Shown: positions 1 to 8,107 of the stretch, one piece after another
How the letters are laid out: every line of letters begins with the position of its first letter
Position numbering within the stretch: position 1 is the stretch's first letter
NCBI GenBank assembly: GCA_039033995.1
Contig: JBCCBP010000013.1
Span: forward strand, 12,755 to 76,754
Reading direction: 5' to 3'
DNA: 64,000 bases
Origin: CALBPI01 sp039033995
GTDB taxonomy: Bacteria; Pseudomonadota; Gammaproteobacteria; Steroidobacterales; Woeseiaceae
The notes under the pieces: model-generated
Databases searched by the model: none
What the model was told of the DNA's origin: nothing
The model's input: only the letters and a program-made list of their open reading frames with translations
Position numbers and translations under genes: made by a program

Positions 1-223
1 ATAACGGTGTCGTGCCAATCTCTCGCACCATGGCGGCGAATGCATCGGATTGCTTAAACGCGGCGTAGTCGACCCAGCCGTTCTCGACGGAAGCGTCGAG
101 CAAGGCGGCGTAAGGTGCAAACAACGCCTCGTTGTCGGCCGCCTTACTGTTCGGTGTGCCGAGTACGCCCGCCAGCATAAGCATCAGGGCGATCAGCCAA
201 CTACCAGGCGATCTGCTGTCCAT
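1..223 (-). CDS. DUF547-type secreted protein, N-terminal part (runs off the left edge)
   Basis: Reading the minus strand from ATG at 223 gives about 74 residues before the window ends. The start has a hydrophobic signal-like stretch (LIALMLMLAGVLG, residues about 10-22). It is followed by YAALLDASVENGWVDYAAFK, which resembles the opening of DUF547 proteins (aromatic-rich, LLxxxVxxGxVDYAAL). The function of DUF547 is not known. The start lies inside the end of the upstream SDR gene (23-nt overlap), so the two are probably translationally coupled in one operon with the epoxide-hydrolase-like gene. The family call rests on this short N-terminal match only. Confidence 0.6.
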   Translation of the reverse strand, partial: MDSRSPGSWLIALMLMLAGVLGTPNSKAADNEALFAPYAALLDASVENGWVDYAAFKQSDAFAAMVREIGTTPL

Positions 224-980
224 CCCACGCGAAAAAATTGCCATTGTCATCATCTTTAAGTCCGTCGAGCACCTGCAACAGATAGTTGACCGACTGGTCT
301 ACGCTGAACAACTGCTCTTTGCCAACATTGCCGCGGAACGGTGCACTCAAGTCGGTCGCTACCGTGCCTGGATGCAGCGCCACCACACGGATTTGCTTGT
401 GGCTGCGCCTGAGTTCGATCGACAGTGTCTTGGTTAACATATTCTGTGCGGCTTTCGCTGCCCGATAGGCATACCAGCCGCCCAGACGGTTGTCGGTGAT
501 ACTGCCAACGCGTGCTGAAAGCGTCGCCCAGATACTCGGTGAGCGCCGGGGCAGAAGCGCTGTCAGGTGTTTCGCCAGCAATATCGGTCCGATTGAGTTG
601 ACCGAGAAACTGGCTTGAATATTACTGGCATCAATATCGCGCAGGCGACGTTCCGGCTGAATGCCATGCGCATCGTGTAGTAACCCGACCGTGTTGATGA
701 CCCAATCGAGCGAAGCGTCAACGTCGATGAGTGACTGGGCAGCGTGCGCGATGCTGTCCTCATCAGTGACATCGATACGCAGCGGCACAATCCGCTCGGG
801 TTCTGAGGCCATCAACGACGATAGTGCGTTGGGTTGATCCGGATCGCGCATGGCACAGAAGATGCGTTCGACGCGATGGTCTTGATGCAATGCCTGCACG
901 AACCCACAGCCGATCCCCCGGCTTGCGCCGATAATCAGTGCCTGAGTCGGTGGCGATTGCAATTGATAAGCGGCGTCCAT
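201..980 (-). CDS. Short-chain dehydrogenase/reductase (C-factor/CsgA-like SDR)
   Basis: A Rossmann-fold NAD(P)-dependent oxidoreductase of about 259 aa. Visible motifs are the cofactor loop GASRGIG near the N-terminus, an NTVG segment after strand 4, a Ser in TLSARVGS, and the catalytic YRAAK (YxxxK). The substrate cannot be read from sequence. I chose ATG at 980 (MDAAYQLQS) because the upstream extension of the frame overlaps the preceding gene and has no SDR character. It lies 38 nt downstream of the epoxide-hydrolase-like gene and overlaps the DUF547 gene at its 3' end, so all three are probably co-transcribed. The short-SDR length and C-terminal LHPGTVATDLSAPF fit the C-factor-like subgroup. 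Confidence 0.85.
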   Translation of the reverse strand: MDAAYQLQSPPTQALIIGASRGIGCGFVQALHQDHRVERIFCAMRDPDQPNALSSLMASEPERIVPLRIDVTDEDSIAHAAQSLIDVDASLDWVINTVGLLHDAHGIQPERRLRDIDASNIQASFSVNSIGPILLAKHLTALLPRRSPSIWATLSARVGSITDNRLGGWYAYRAAKAAQNMLTKTLSIELRRSHKQIRVVALHPGTVATDLSAPFRGNVGKEQLFSVDQSVNYLLQVLDGLKDDDNGNFFAWDGQQIAW

Positions 981-1018
981 GCTCTCGGATTCGTTATCGG
1001 TTGTCGGGCGGATGCGGG

Positions 1019-1981
1019 CTAGCGCGGTGGAAAGCGCTTGGAGAGCCAGTCGAGCATTAAGGCATTGACGGCCTCGGGATGTTCCTGCTGCGTCCAATGG
1101 CCGCAATCATCAAGCACGTGCACCTCGAGATCGTCGACATAGCGCCGCATTGTCTCGATGTGTTCCGGCGCGATTAGCACATCATCATTCGCACCGATAA
1201 ACAGGGTTGGCACGCCGACGCGCTGTTCGACACCCTCGGTCATGGCCCAGTTTCTCGACCAGTTGCGGTACCAGTTGATCGGGGCCGTAAACCCACTCGT
1301 TCTGAAAGCGTCAACGAATACCCTGAATTCCTGCTCTTCAAGCAACGGGGTGCCGGGCAAATCTGTCTTGCGCATTTCGCGCAACATGCTGAAAGCTTGC
1401 CGCTGTTTCAGCGGTGTACGATTAAACGCTGCTCGCGTCGCAGGTAGCCGCCGATACATCGCGCGCAAAAAACGCTCGGGATCTGCGTCGAACGCTCGAT
1501 CCGCTTCATCGGAATCCTGAAAATTGATGATGTAGAAGTCATCGCCCAGAACGTCACGCGTCATCACCATGGGGTCGATGTCACGCCGCGGCGCAAATGG
1601 AATATTCAACATGATCAGGCCACGGATTCGCTCGGGCTTCAGCAACGCCATTTGCCACAGCAGCAGTGCACCCCAGTCGTGGCCGACGAACAGCGCCTGC
1701 TCTTGGCCAAAGCGATCGAGCAAACCGCAGAGGTCGTCGATCAAATGGAAAATATCGTAGTCGGTCACGTTGGGCGGCTGACTGCTGCCGGCATACCCTC
1801 GCTGATTCGGCGCTATCGCCTGATAACCGGCTGCCGCCAGCGCGGGTAGCTGGTGGCGCCAGGAGTAGGCGATCTCCGGAAACCCATGACACAGAATGAT
1901 CGGATCGCCATCGCCCATGATATGGGTGCTGAGCTCGATACCGTTGGTCGCGATGCGGGTTGATTCAGGAAATTCCGACAT
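1019..1981 (-). CDS. Alpha/beta hydrolase, epoxide-hydrolase-like
   Basis: A cytoplasmic alpha/beta-hydrolase of about 320 aa. The oxyanion motif HGFPE is at residues 32-36. The nucleophile elbow GHDWGA carries Asp102, which is characteristic of epoxide hydrolases and dehalogenases rather than Ser esterases. A lid segment rich in Trp and Tyr (NWYRNW) could supply the ring-opening tyrosine, and a late His (CGHW) completes the charge relay. Such enzymes hydrolyse epoxides to diols through an alkyl-enzyme ester; a haloalkane dehalogenase is less likely given HGFPE. I took ATG at 1981 (MSEFPES) over the one six codons upstream because of its closer family fit. It is the first gene of a minus-strand operon with the SDR and DUF547 genes. 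Confidence 0.87.
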   Translation of the reverse strand: MSEFPESTRIATNGIELSTHIMGDGDPIILCHGFPEIAYSWRHQLPALAAAGYQAIAPNQRGYAGSSQPPNVTDYDIFHLIDDLCGLLDRFGQEQALFVGHDWGALLLWQMALLKPERIRGLIMLNIPFAPRRDIDPMVMTRDVLGDDFYIINFQDSDEADRAFDADPERFLRAMYRRLPATRAAFNRTPLKQRQAFSMLREMRKTDLPGTPLLEEQEFRVFVDAFRTSGFTAPINWYRNWSRNWAMTEGVEQRVGVPTLFIGANDDVLIAPEHIETMRRYVDDLEVHVLDDCGHWTQQEHPEAVNALMLDWLSKRFPPR

Positions 1982-2394
1982 GACTTTAGTATCCCACAAT
2001 CTGCTCTGCGCTTTTTAATTGGCCTGCTTCGGCGATGACTGTCTCGGGCTCGAACTGATTCTCGCGACACTTGGTAGTACCGCATAGGTCTGATTCGTCA
2101 GAGTCGTTCTGTTCCGCCCAGCGTCTCCTATCGCTGTCTCGGTTAGCCTACATGCCCTCGCCAACGACAGCCGACGCTGGGCTGCAAACGAGCCTGGCAC
2201 CGTCGCCCGTGCTTGGTCGGGGCCGGCCGTAGCGGACGTGTAGATCAACCGACACGGTCGGTCCCGATCACGCCTTAGACCAGACTATCCAATGCCGACG
2301 TCTAACTTATTCAAGTCGATTGATCTTGCAGTGAACGGTTGCGCCATGGGTAAGTGCCGCTTAGACTTGCGGCACACGCTATGACAGGGCCGAG
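1982..2394. other. Intergenic region between the epoxide-hydrolase operon and the ileS leader
   Basis: About 410 bp between divergent genes with no convincing ORF. The one longer frame, minus 2015-2248, has the composition of a random read-through. It should carry the promoters of both directions. The only clear structure is a perfect 7-bp inverted repeat, GTGCCGC at 2354-2360 and GCGGCAC at 2369-2375 with an 8-nt loop, just upstream of the T-box leader. It has no T-run after it on the plus strand, so it is either an operator-like site or an incidental hairpin. Confidence 0.5.
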
Positions 2395-2400
2395 TAGTAT
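2395..2400 (+). promoter_or_regulatory. Possible -10 element for the ileS T-box transcript
   Basis: TAGTAT ends 10 nt before the first base of the T-box closing helix (2411), which is where a leader transcript should begin. I see no good -35 at 16-18 nt; the nearest TTGCGG (2367-2372) is 22 nt away. Placement supports it, sequence only weakly. Confidence 0.25.
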
Positions 2401-2410
2401 GGTGTTTGCA

Positions 2411-2653
2411 ACCTAAAGCGAGCGAAGGATGGTGAAAGCTTCGCGGTTGGCAGCCATGTGAATATCCCCCTCGAGCGGCGTACCGAAAACCGGTCTTTAG
2501 GTGAGTAGGCTGCGACGATTGATCGGCGTAACCGATGTCGGGTCACGAGACTGTATCCTGACCTGCCAAGGCCAGACGCGCGAGCGTTTGGTGAAGCCGG
2601 GTGGTACCGCGAAGATTCGCCCCGGGTGCATGGTTTTGCATCCGGGGTTTTTT
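2411..2653 (+). promoter_or_regulatory. T-box leader (tRNA-Ile-sensing riboswitch, transcription attenuation type)
   Basis: Every major T-box part is visible. Stem I is closed by a perfect 8-bp helix (ACCTAAAG 2411-2418 with CTTTAGGT 2495-2502) and holds the GGTGAAAGC-type apical element. Its specifier loop reads GAATATC, putting the isoleucine codon ATC at 2464-2466. A GAGTAG element follows at 2503-2508, then a stem (ATCGG/CCGAT inside CGAC/GTCG) and a GGTCA/TGACC stem. The T-box sequence TGGTACCGCG is at 2602-2611. The antiterminator pairs CCGGG 2597-2601 with CCCGG 2621-2625 and GCG with CGC. The variable T in TGGT would pair with discriminator A73 of tRNA-Ile. Known T-boxes let uncharged tRNA stabilise the antiterminator. 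Here that would raise ileS expression when isoleucyl-tRNA is scarce. Confidence 0.93.
2620..2653 (+). terminator. Intrinsic terminator of the T-box switch
   Basis: CCCCGGGTGCA (2620-2630) pairs with TGCATCCGGGG (2637-2647) over 11 bp, with one G-U, and six T follow (2648-2653). The 5' arm includes the CCCGG needed by the antiterminator, so the two structures exclude each other. It lies 32 nt before the ileS ATG. Confidence 0.93.
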
Positions 2654-2685
2654 GTGGCCGGATGCCTTTTTGGGTGGATTGGATA

Positions 2686-5600
2686 ATGACCTTTAAGCCG
2701 GTGACCGGGCGCTACGATGGCCCCGTACTAGAACAAGATGTCCTCACTTTGTGGCGCGACCGGGACGTGTTCGCACGCAGCCTGGAGCAGACTAAGGATG
2801 GCCCGCGCTTCAGCTTCAATGAAGGGCCGCCAACTGCCAACGGCAAGCCTGGCATTCATCATGTGCTGGCACGCACGTTTAAAGACGTCTTCCCACGTTA
2901 CAAAACCATGCGTGGCTTCCACGTGCCGAGGAAAGCGGGCTGGGATACGCATGGCTTGCCGGTCGAGCATGAAGTCGAAAAAGCGCTCGGCATTTTCGAT
3001 AAGAAAGAGATCGAAGAGAAGGTCGGCGTCGAGGAGTTCACACGACGTTGCCGTGATTCGGTGATGCGCTACATCGGCGACTGGGAGAAGATGACCGAAC
3101 GCATGGGCTTTTGGGTCAATCTCGACGAAGCCTATTACACGCTGAACAACGAATACATCGAGTCCGTCTGGCATTTGCTGCAGCAGATCTGGGACAAGGA
3201 CCTGATCTACCGTGGCTACAAGGTCGTACCCTACGATCCGCGTATCGGCGCGACACTGTCGTCGCATGAGTTGGCGCAGGGTTACAAGGAGGTCGAGGAT
3301 CCCTCCATTTTCGTGCGCTTTGCATTGGCCGATGAGGACAATACGCATTTCCTGGTGTGGACAACCACACCCTGGACGCTGCCATCCAACCTGGCGCTCG
3401 CGGTTCACAATGACATCGACTATGACTATGTGACTCACGGCGATGAGACGTTAATCGTCGCCAGTGCGCTGCGTGAGCGTGTGTTCGGCGAGCGCGAGCA
3501 TCGCGTACAAAAAACCGTGAAGGGCAGTGCGCTCGTTGGTAAGCAGTACCAACGATTGTTCGACTATCTTGAGGTGGATCCAGATTGCCCGGCGTTTCGT
3601 GTCTGGCATGCCGATTTTGTCAGCGTCGAGGATGGCACAGGCATTGTGCATACCGCACCGGCCTACGGTGTCGATGATCTGGCGCTGGGTCAGGCGCACG
3701 GCTTGCCGGTGTTGCATGGTGTTGGGCTGGACGGACATTTCGTTGACGCGGTGGAACCTGTCGCCGGGCTGTTCTTCAAAGATGCCGATCCGGTGCTGAT
3801 CAAGCTCCTCAAAGAACGCGGCATCATGTTCCGCAATGAGCGCTATCTGCATAACTATCCTTTCGGCTGGCGCACGGGTGACCCGATTATCTATTACGCC
3901 AAGAATGCCTGGTATATCCGCACGACGGCGTTTCGCGATCGTCTCGTCGAGCTCAACCAGCAGATCAATTGGGTACCGGAGACGATTCGCGATGGGCGGT
4001 TCGGCAACTGGCTAGAAAACAATGTCGACTGGGCGCTGTCGCGCGAGCGATTCTGGGGCACGCCGTTACCCGTCTGGACGAACGATGCGGGTGAGTATCT
4101 CTGTATTGGCTCAGTGGCGGAATTGGAGTCACTCTGTGGTCGTTCGCTGGATGCGCTCGATCTGCATCGACCGGCGGTTGATGACATCACCTTCGAGAAG
4201 GATGGCAGTACCTGGCGGCGTGTTCCTGAGGTGATCGATTGTTGGTTTGATTCTGGTGCGATGTCTTATGCACAGTGGCATTATCCATTCGACAATGCGC
4301 AGGACTTCGCAGCGCATTTCCCGGCTGATTACATCTGTGAGGCGATCGACCAGACGCGCGGATGGTTCTATACACTGCACGCAATCTCGACGTTGGTTTC
4401 GGACAGCATCGCCTATAAAAACGTTATTTGCTTGAGCCATATCGTCGATGGCGAAGGCAAGAAGATGTCCAAGTCGCAGGGCAATATCCTGAATCCGTAC
4501 GATGTCTTCGACAAGGTGGGTGCCGATGCCTTGCGTTGGTACTTCTTGGCGCGTGTTGCTCCGGATGTCCAAAAGCGTATCTCGGTAGATATTGTTGCGG
4601 ATGTTGCGAGTTCGTTCATCAACACACTGTGGAACACCTACTCATTTTTTGTGTTGTACGCACGTCTCGACACGATTGACTTTTCGGAGCGCTCGGATGT
4701 CGCCGGGCGTCCTGAAATCGATCGTTGGGCGATTGCTTTGCTATCCAGTACAAAGCGTACAGTGACCGAGGCACTGGAGCGCTACGATGCTCAGACCGCA
4801 GGCGCCGCGATTGAGTCGTTCGTCGATCAACTTTCGAATTGGTATGTGCGTCGCAATCGGCGCCGCTTCTGGAAGTCGGATGATCTCGAGGATAAGCGCG
4901 CTGCTTACCACACGCTGTACGAGTGTTTGTCAGAGCTCTCGTTGTTGATGGCGCCATTCGTGCCGTTCATTGCCGAAGCGCTGTATCAGAATCTGGTGGT
5001 TTCCGTCGATGACGCGGCGCCGGACAGCGTTCACATGGCCGCGTGGCCTGAGGTCGCCGCCGAGCCTATCGATCAGCAGTTGCTCGATGAAATCGACGTC
5101 GTGCAAAACGTCGTCAGTCTCGGTCGTGCGGCACGCGCGCAAAGCGGTGTGCGAACCCGTCAGCCACTCGGTCGATTGTTGGTGCGTGCGCCGAGCGAGT
5201 CGGCCATCGCCGCGGTGATGTCGCATCGCCAGCAGATCGAGGAAGAGCTGAATATCAAAGAGATCGAGGCTGTCGCTCGCGATGCCAGTTTGATCGAATA
5301 TCGCATCAAGCCAAACCTGCCGGTGGTCGGCAAGAAGTATGGCCGCCAAGTGCCAGCCATCAAGGCGGCGCTGGCAGCGGCGGACGGCGACACCATCGCG
5401 ACCGCGGTGGCTTCGGGTGATGCGTTCGACCTGGTGGTCAACGACGAGACGCTGACGCTGTCCGAGGAAGACGTCCTAATTGAAAGTGCGTCGGCAACCG
5501 GCTACTCCTGCGCAGAAGAGTCGGGGTACCTGGTTGGACTAGACACAGCTATCGATGAGGCGCTGGCTGTGGAGGGGCTCGCGCGCGAGCTGATACGCAC

Positions 5601-5820
5601 GGTGCAGGAGGCGCGCAAGCAGGCGGGTCTCGAAGTGTCCGACCGCATTGCCCTTGGCATCAGCGGTAGCGAAGGAGTTATTCGCGCTCTGGATAGTTAC
5701 CGTGATCTGATCATGACTGAGACCCTGGCGACGCAATGGGAGGTCGGTCAAGCCGCCCCGTATGTGGCGGAGGGTCACTTGGATTCTGAGACGTGGTCGA
5801 TTGAAATCTCTCGGCGCTAA
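2686..5820 (+). CDS. ileS: Isoleucyl-tRNA synthetase, eukaryote-like (IleS2) type
   Basis: A class Ia aminoacyl-tRNA synthetase of 1044 aa that charges tRNA-Ile. The HIGH-type motif appears as GIHH (residues 56-59, in PTANGKPGIHH) and KMSKS at 593-597, with a CP1 editing domain between them and an anticodon-binding domain from about residue 650. The long C-terminal region and the motif variants match the eukaryote-like IleRS class, some members of which resist mupirocin, rather than the usual gammaproteobacterial IleRS of about 940 aa. ATG at 2686 is preferred over 2626, which would start inside the terminator. The gene stands alone, without ribF or lspA, behind the T-box that names its substrate. 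Transfer together with its leader is plausible but unproven. Confidence 0.95.
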   Translation: MTFKPVTGRYDGPVLEQDVLTLWRDRDVFARSLEQTKDGPRFSFNEGPPTANGKPGIHHVLARTFKDVFPRYKTMRGFHVPRKAGWDTHGLPVEHEVEKALGIFDKKEIEEKVGVEEFTRRCRDSVMRYIGDWEKMTERMGFWVNLDEAYYTLNNEYIESVWHLLQQIWDKDLIYRGYKVVPYDPRIGATLSSHELAQGYKEVEDPSIFVRFALADEDNTHFLVWTTTPWTLPSNLALAVHNDIDYDYVTHGDETLIVASALRERVFGEREHRVQKTVKGSALVGKQYQRLFDYLEVDPDCPAFRVWHADFVSVEDGTGIVHTAPAYGVDDLALGQAHGLPVLHGVGLDGHFVDAVEPVAGLFFKDADPVLIKLLKERGIMFRNERYLHNYPFGWRTGDPIIYYAKNAWYIRTTAFRDRLVELNQQINWVPETIRDGRFGNWLENNVDWALSRERFWGTPLPVWTNDAGEYLCIGSVAELESLCGRSLDALDLHRPAVDDITFEKDGSTWRRVPEVIDCWFDSGAMSYAQWHYPFDNAQDFAAHFPADYICEAIDQTRGWFYTLHAISTLVSDSIAYKNVICLSHIVDGEGKKMSKSQGNILNPYDVFDKVGADALRWYFLARVAPDVQKRISVDIVADVASSFINTLWNTYSFFVLYARLDTIDFSERSDVAGRPEIDRWAIALLSSTKRTVTEALERYDAQTAGAAIESFVDQLSNWYVRRNRRRFWKSDDLEDKRAAYHTLYECLSELSLLMAPFVPFIAEALYQNLVVSVDDAAPDSVHMAAWPEVAAEPIDQQLLDEIDVVQNVVSLGRAARAQSGVRTRQPLGRLLVRAPSESAIAAVMSHRQQIEEELNIKEIEAVARDASLIEYRIKPNLPVVGKKYGRQVPAIKAALAAADGDTIATAVASGDAFDLVVNDETLTLSEEDVLIESASATGYSCAEESGYLVGLDTAIDEALAVEGLARELIRTVQEARKQAGLEVSDRIALGISGSEGVIRALDSYRDLIMTETLATQWEVGQAAPYVAEGHLDSETWSIEISRR

Positions 5821-5830
5821 CCCACGGCGC

Positions 5831-5860
5831 TTGCGTTTGCCGCGGCGCTTTTGATATAAA
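5831..5860 (+). promoter_or_regulatory. Possible sigma-70 promoter upstream of the 127-aa gene
   Basis: TTGCGT (5831-5836) and TATAAA (5855-5860) are spaced by 18 nt, just after ileS stops. The resulting transcript would start near 5867 and include the long hairpin at 5887-5920. The -35 matches only three to four positions. Confidence 0.35.
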
Positions 5861-5886
5861 GAATCGTCGAAGGGAGTTTGACACTT

Positions 5887-5920
5887 ACGCCGCGTTCCTG
5901 GGGGGTTTGGAACGCGGCGT
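5887..5920 (+). other. Strong 12-bp hairpin between ileS and the next gene
   Basis: ACGCCGCGTTCC (5887-5898) pairs perfectly with GGAACGCGGCGT (5909-5920) around a 10-nt loop. No T-run follows (the sequence continues TACTCAC), so it is not a standard intrinsic terminator. It may end the ileS message with assistance, or sit in the 5' leader of the downstream gene. Confidence 0.6.
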
Positions 5921-5971
5921 TACTCACTAAGGAGCTCAATCACTACCTTTCCGTGGGGGAGAAGGCAGTCC

Positions 5972-6355
5972 ATGTCTGTCCTGAAAACAGCTTTCCATAA
6001 TGCTCTGATCGTGCTGACCGGGCATAAAACCGCAAAAGATCGCCTGAGAGAGGCGTGGCTCACCTATTTGAGTGATTTGTCGACGGACGAGATGCCGGAC
6101 GGTTTTCGAGAGAACTTTCTCGCTATCCGGGACGGTCTGACATCGCAGCGCCCGGTCAACAATGAGCACCCGGCGGAAGCCACTATCCGGAAAATGTCGC
6201 CTGGTCAGGCAGCGCGGTGGAACCAGGATATTGCGAAGCTCTATCTGACGCTGATTGGTGAAGAAGCACCGGTACAGCTCCGTTTAGTCGATACGGTCGA
6301 TGGCGAAGAGACAGCGGTCGAAGGCCCCGTTCCGGAGTTCCTGGTCCAACACTAA
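5972..6355 (+). CDS. Small conserved-looking cytoplasmic protein, function unknown
   Basis: A 127-aa protein without signal peptide or membrane segment, mostly predicted helix in the first 90 residues, with a short acidic C-terminal part. A Shine-Dalgarno-like GGGGAGAAGG lies 7-8 nt before ATG. Codon use resembles that of the neighbours. I do not recognise the family. It sits alone between ileS and the peptidase gene, and the hairpin at 5887-5920 would be in its leader if the promoter near 5831-5860 is used. Confidence 0.7.
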   Translation: MSVLKTAFHNALIVLTGHKTAKDRLREAWLTYLSDLSTDEMPDGFRENFLAIRDGLTSQRPVNNEHPAEATIRKMSPGQAARWNQDIAKLYLTLIGEEAPVQLRLVDTVDGEETAVEGPVPEFLVQH

Positions 6356-6418
6356 GCAGGCTGCCCAACCTTCGCGCCTGTGTCAGAATACCGGTTCTGT
6401 TAATACCGGTAACGCCTT

Positions 6419-8104
6419 ATGAACCAACCAACTCGCAACGCCTGCCTGGGCTTGTTGTGCCTGCTACCCATTGCTGCCGGCTGTCAGCAAAAGACGGAAA
6501 CGCTGGAAGAATTGCCCGCGCCAGCCATGGTGCACGAGGTCATTGACGGCTTTGATATTGAGCGGCGCATCGAAGACTATGCGCCGGTCACGTTGACCGC
6601 CGATCTCAGCGCGTTAACCGACAACGAGCGCAAAATGCTCACCCTGTTGATTCAGGCGGGCGATGTTATGGGCGATCTGTTCTGGCGACAGGCATTCAGA
6701 GAAAACTATTCCGACTGGCTGGACCGCTTGCCGAACCCGGCGGCGCGTCGTTTTGCGCAAATCAACTACGGACCCTGGGATCGACTAGCCAATAACCGTC
6801 CGTTCCTGACCGGAGTGCCGGAAAAACCGGCAGGCGCCAACTTCTATCCGGCAGATATCACGCGCGCGGCATTCGACAGTGCAGATTTTGCAGATAAGCA
6901 AGGTCTTTACTCCCTGGTGCGTCGTGACGATGACGGCGCATTGTATGCCGTGCCCTATCACGAGGCCTATGCAGAAGAATTGACGGCAGCAGCCAATTTG
7001 TTGCGCGAGGCTGCCACTTTGACCGACGATGCGGACTTTGCGAACTACCTGAAGTTGCGCGCCGAGGCATTCTTGAGTGGCGACTATCGCGCCAGCGACC
7101 TCGCATGGATGGATAGCAAAACCAGCCTTGTTGATGTCGTGATTGGTCCGATCGAAACGTACGAGGATCAACTCTTCGGCTATCGCGCGGCTTTCGAAGC
7201 TTTTGTGCTGGTCAAAGATGCTGAGTGGAGCGAGCGTCTCGCGAAGTTTTCGGCCTTTCTGCCCGCATTACAGCGTGATTTGCCGGTGGGGGCTGCCTAC
7301 AAGCAGGAGGAGCCTGGAACAGACTCAGACCTGAATGCCTACGACGTCGTTTACTATGCGGGCGACAGCAACGCGGGCTCGAAAACGATCGCGATCAATC
7401 TGCCGAATGACGAAACGGTGCAGCTCGAGAAGGGTACACGCCGCTTGCAGCTGAAGAACGCGATGCGTGCCAAGTTCGATGAGATTCTGGTGCCCATCAG
7501 TGATTTGTTGATTGCACCGGAGCAGCGCCAGTTCATCACCTTCGATGCGTTTTTCGCCAACACCATGTTCCACGAAGTCGCGCATGGTTTAGGCATTAAG
7601 AATACGATCGACGGCAACTCGACCGTTCGCGAAGCATTAAAAGATGTTGCCAGCAGCATCGAAGAAGGCAAGGCCGACGTGTTGGGCTTGTACATGATTA
7701 ACAAGCTGCACGAAGCCGGTGAGCTCGGTGAGAGTGATCTGCGGGATAACTACGTTACGTTCGTGGCGAGCGTGTTCCGTTCGATCCGCTTCGGCGCGTC
7801 AAGCGCCCACGGCAAAGCGAACATGCTGCGGTTCAATTACTTCGTTGAGCGCGGTGCGATCGTGCGCGATGCCGAACAACAGGTCTATCGAATTGACCTC
7901 GAGAAAATGACCGAAGCAACCGACGCGCTGGCCCGGCAACTACTGGTATTGCAGGGCGATGGCGATTACGACGGTGCGCTGGCACTCACAAACGAAAAGG
8001 GCCGCATCGGTGAACAACTTCAGGCCGATCTGGACCGTCTTTCTAGCGCCGGTATTCCTGTCGATATCGTCTTTCGTCAGGGCGTTGATGCTCTAGGGCT
8101 GTAA
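6419..8104 (+). CDS. M49-type (dipeptidyl-peptidase III-like) zinc lipoprotein peptidase
   Basis: A 561-aa predicted lipoprotein: a basic start, a short hydrophobic stretch, and lipobox IAAGC giving a lipidated Cys near residue 22. The zinc site is HEVAH at residues 385-389 with a downstream EEGKAD (Glu about 415) supplying the third ligand. The spacing of about 30 residues resembles the M49 family. Eukaryotic DPP III has HELLGH, whereas bacterial relatives often have the ordinary HExxH seen here. It would cleave dipeptides from short peptides in the periplasm. The upstream leader contains a short inverted repeat, ACCGG/CCGGT, near 6391-6411. It converges with the MFS gene, three bases apart. 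Confidence 0.75.
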   Translation: MNQPTRNACLGLLCLLPIAAGCQQKTETLEELPAPAMVHEVIDGFDIERRIEDYAPVTLTADLSALTDNERKMLTLLIQAGDVMGDLFWRQAFRENYSDWLDRLPNPAARRFAQINYGPWDRLANNRPFLTGVPEKPAGANFYPADITRAAFDSADFADKQGLYSLVRRDDDGALYAVPYHEAYAEELTAAANLLREAATLTDDADFANYLKLRAEAFLSGDYRASDLAWMDSKTSLVDVVIGPIETYEDQLFGYRAAFEAFVLVKDAEWSERLAKFSAFLPALQRDLPVGAAYKQEEPGTDSDLNAYDVVYYAGDSNAGSKTIAINLPNDETVQLEKGTRRLQLKNAMRAKFDEILVPISDLLIAPEQRQFITFDAFFANTMFHEVAHGLGIKNTIDGNSTVREALKDVASSIEEGKADVLGLYMINKLHEAGELGESDLRDNYVTFVASVFRSIRFGASSAHGKANMLRFNYFVERGAIVRDAEQQVYRIDLEKMTEATDALARQLLVLQGDGDYDGALALTNEKGRIGEQLQADLDRLSSAGIPVDIVFRQGVDALGL

Positions 8105-8107
8105 TCT

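Noticed and set aside
2015..2248. 77-codon minus frame in the ileS/epoxide-hydrolase gap
   Set aside because: Composition is Arg/Ser/Ala-rich like random GC-rich DNA and no start signal or homology is apparent.
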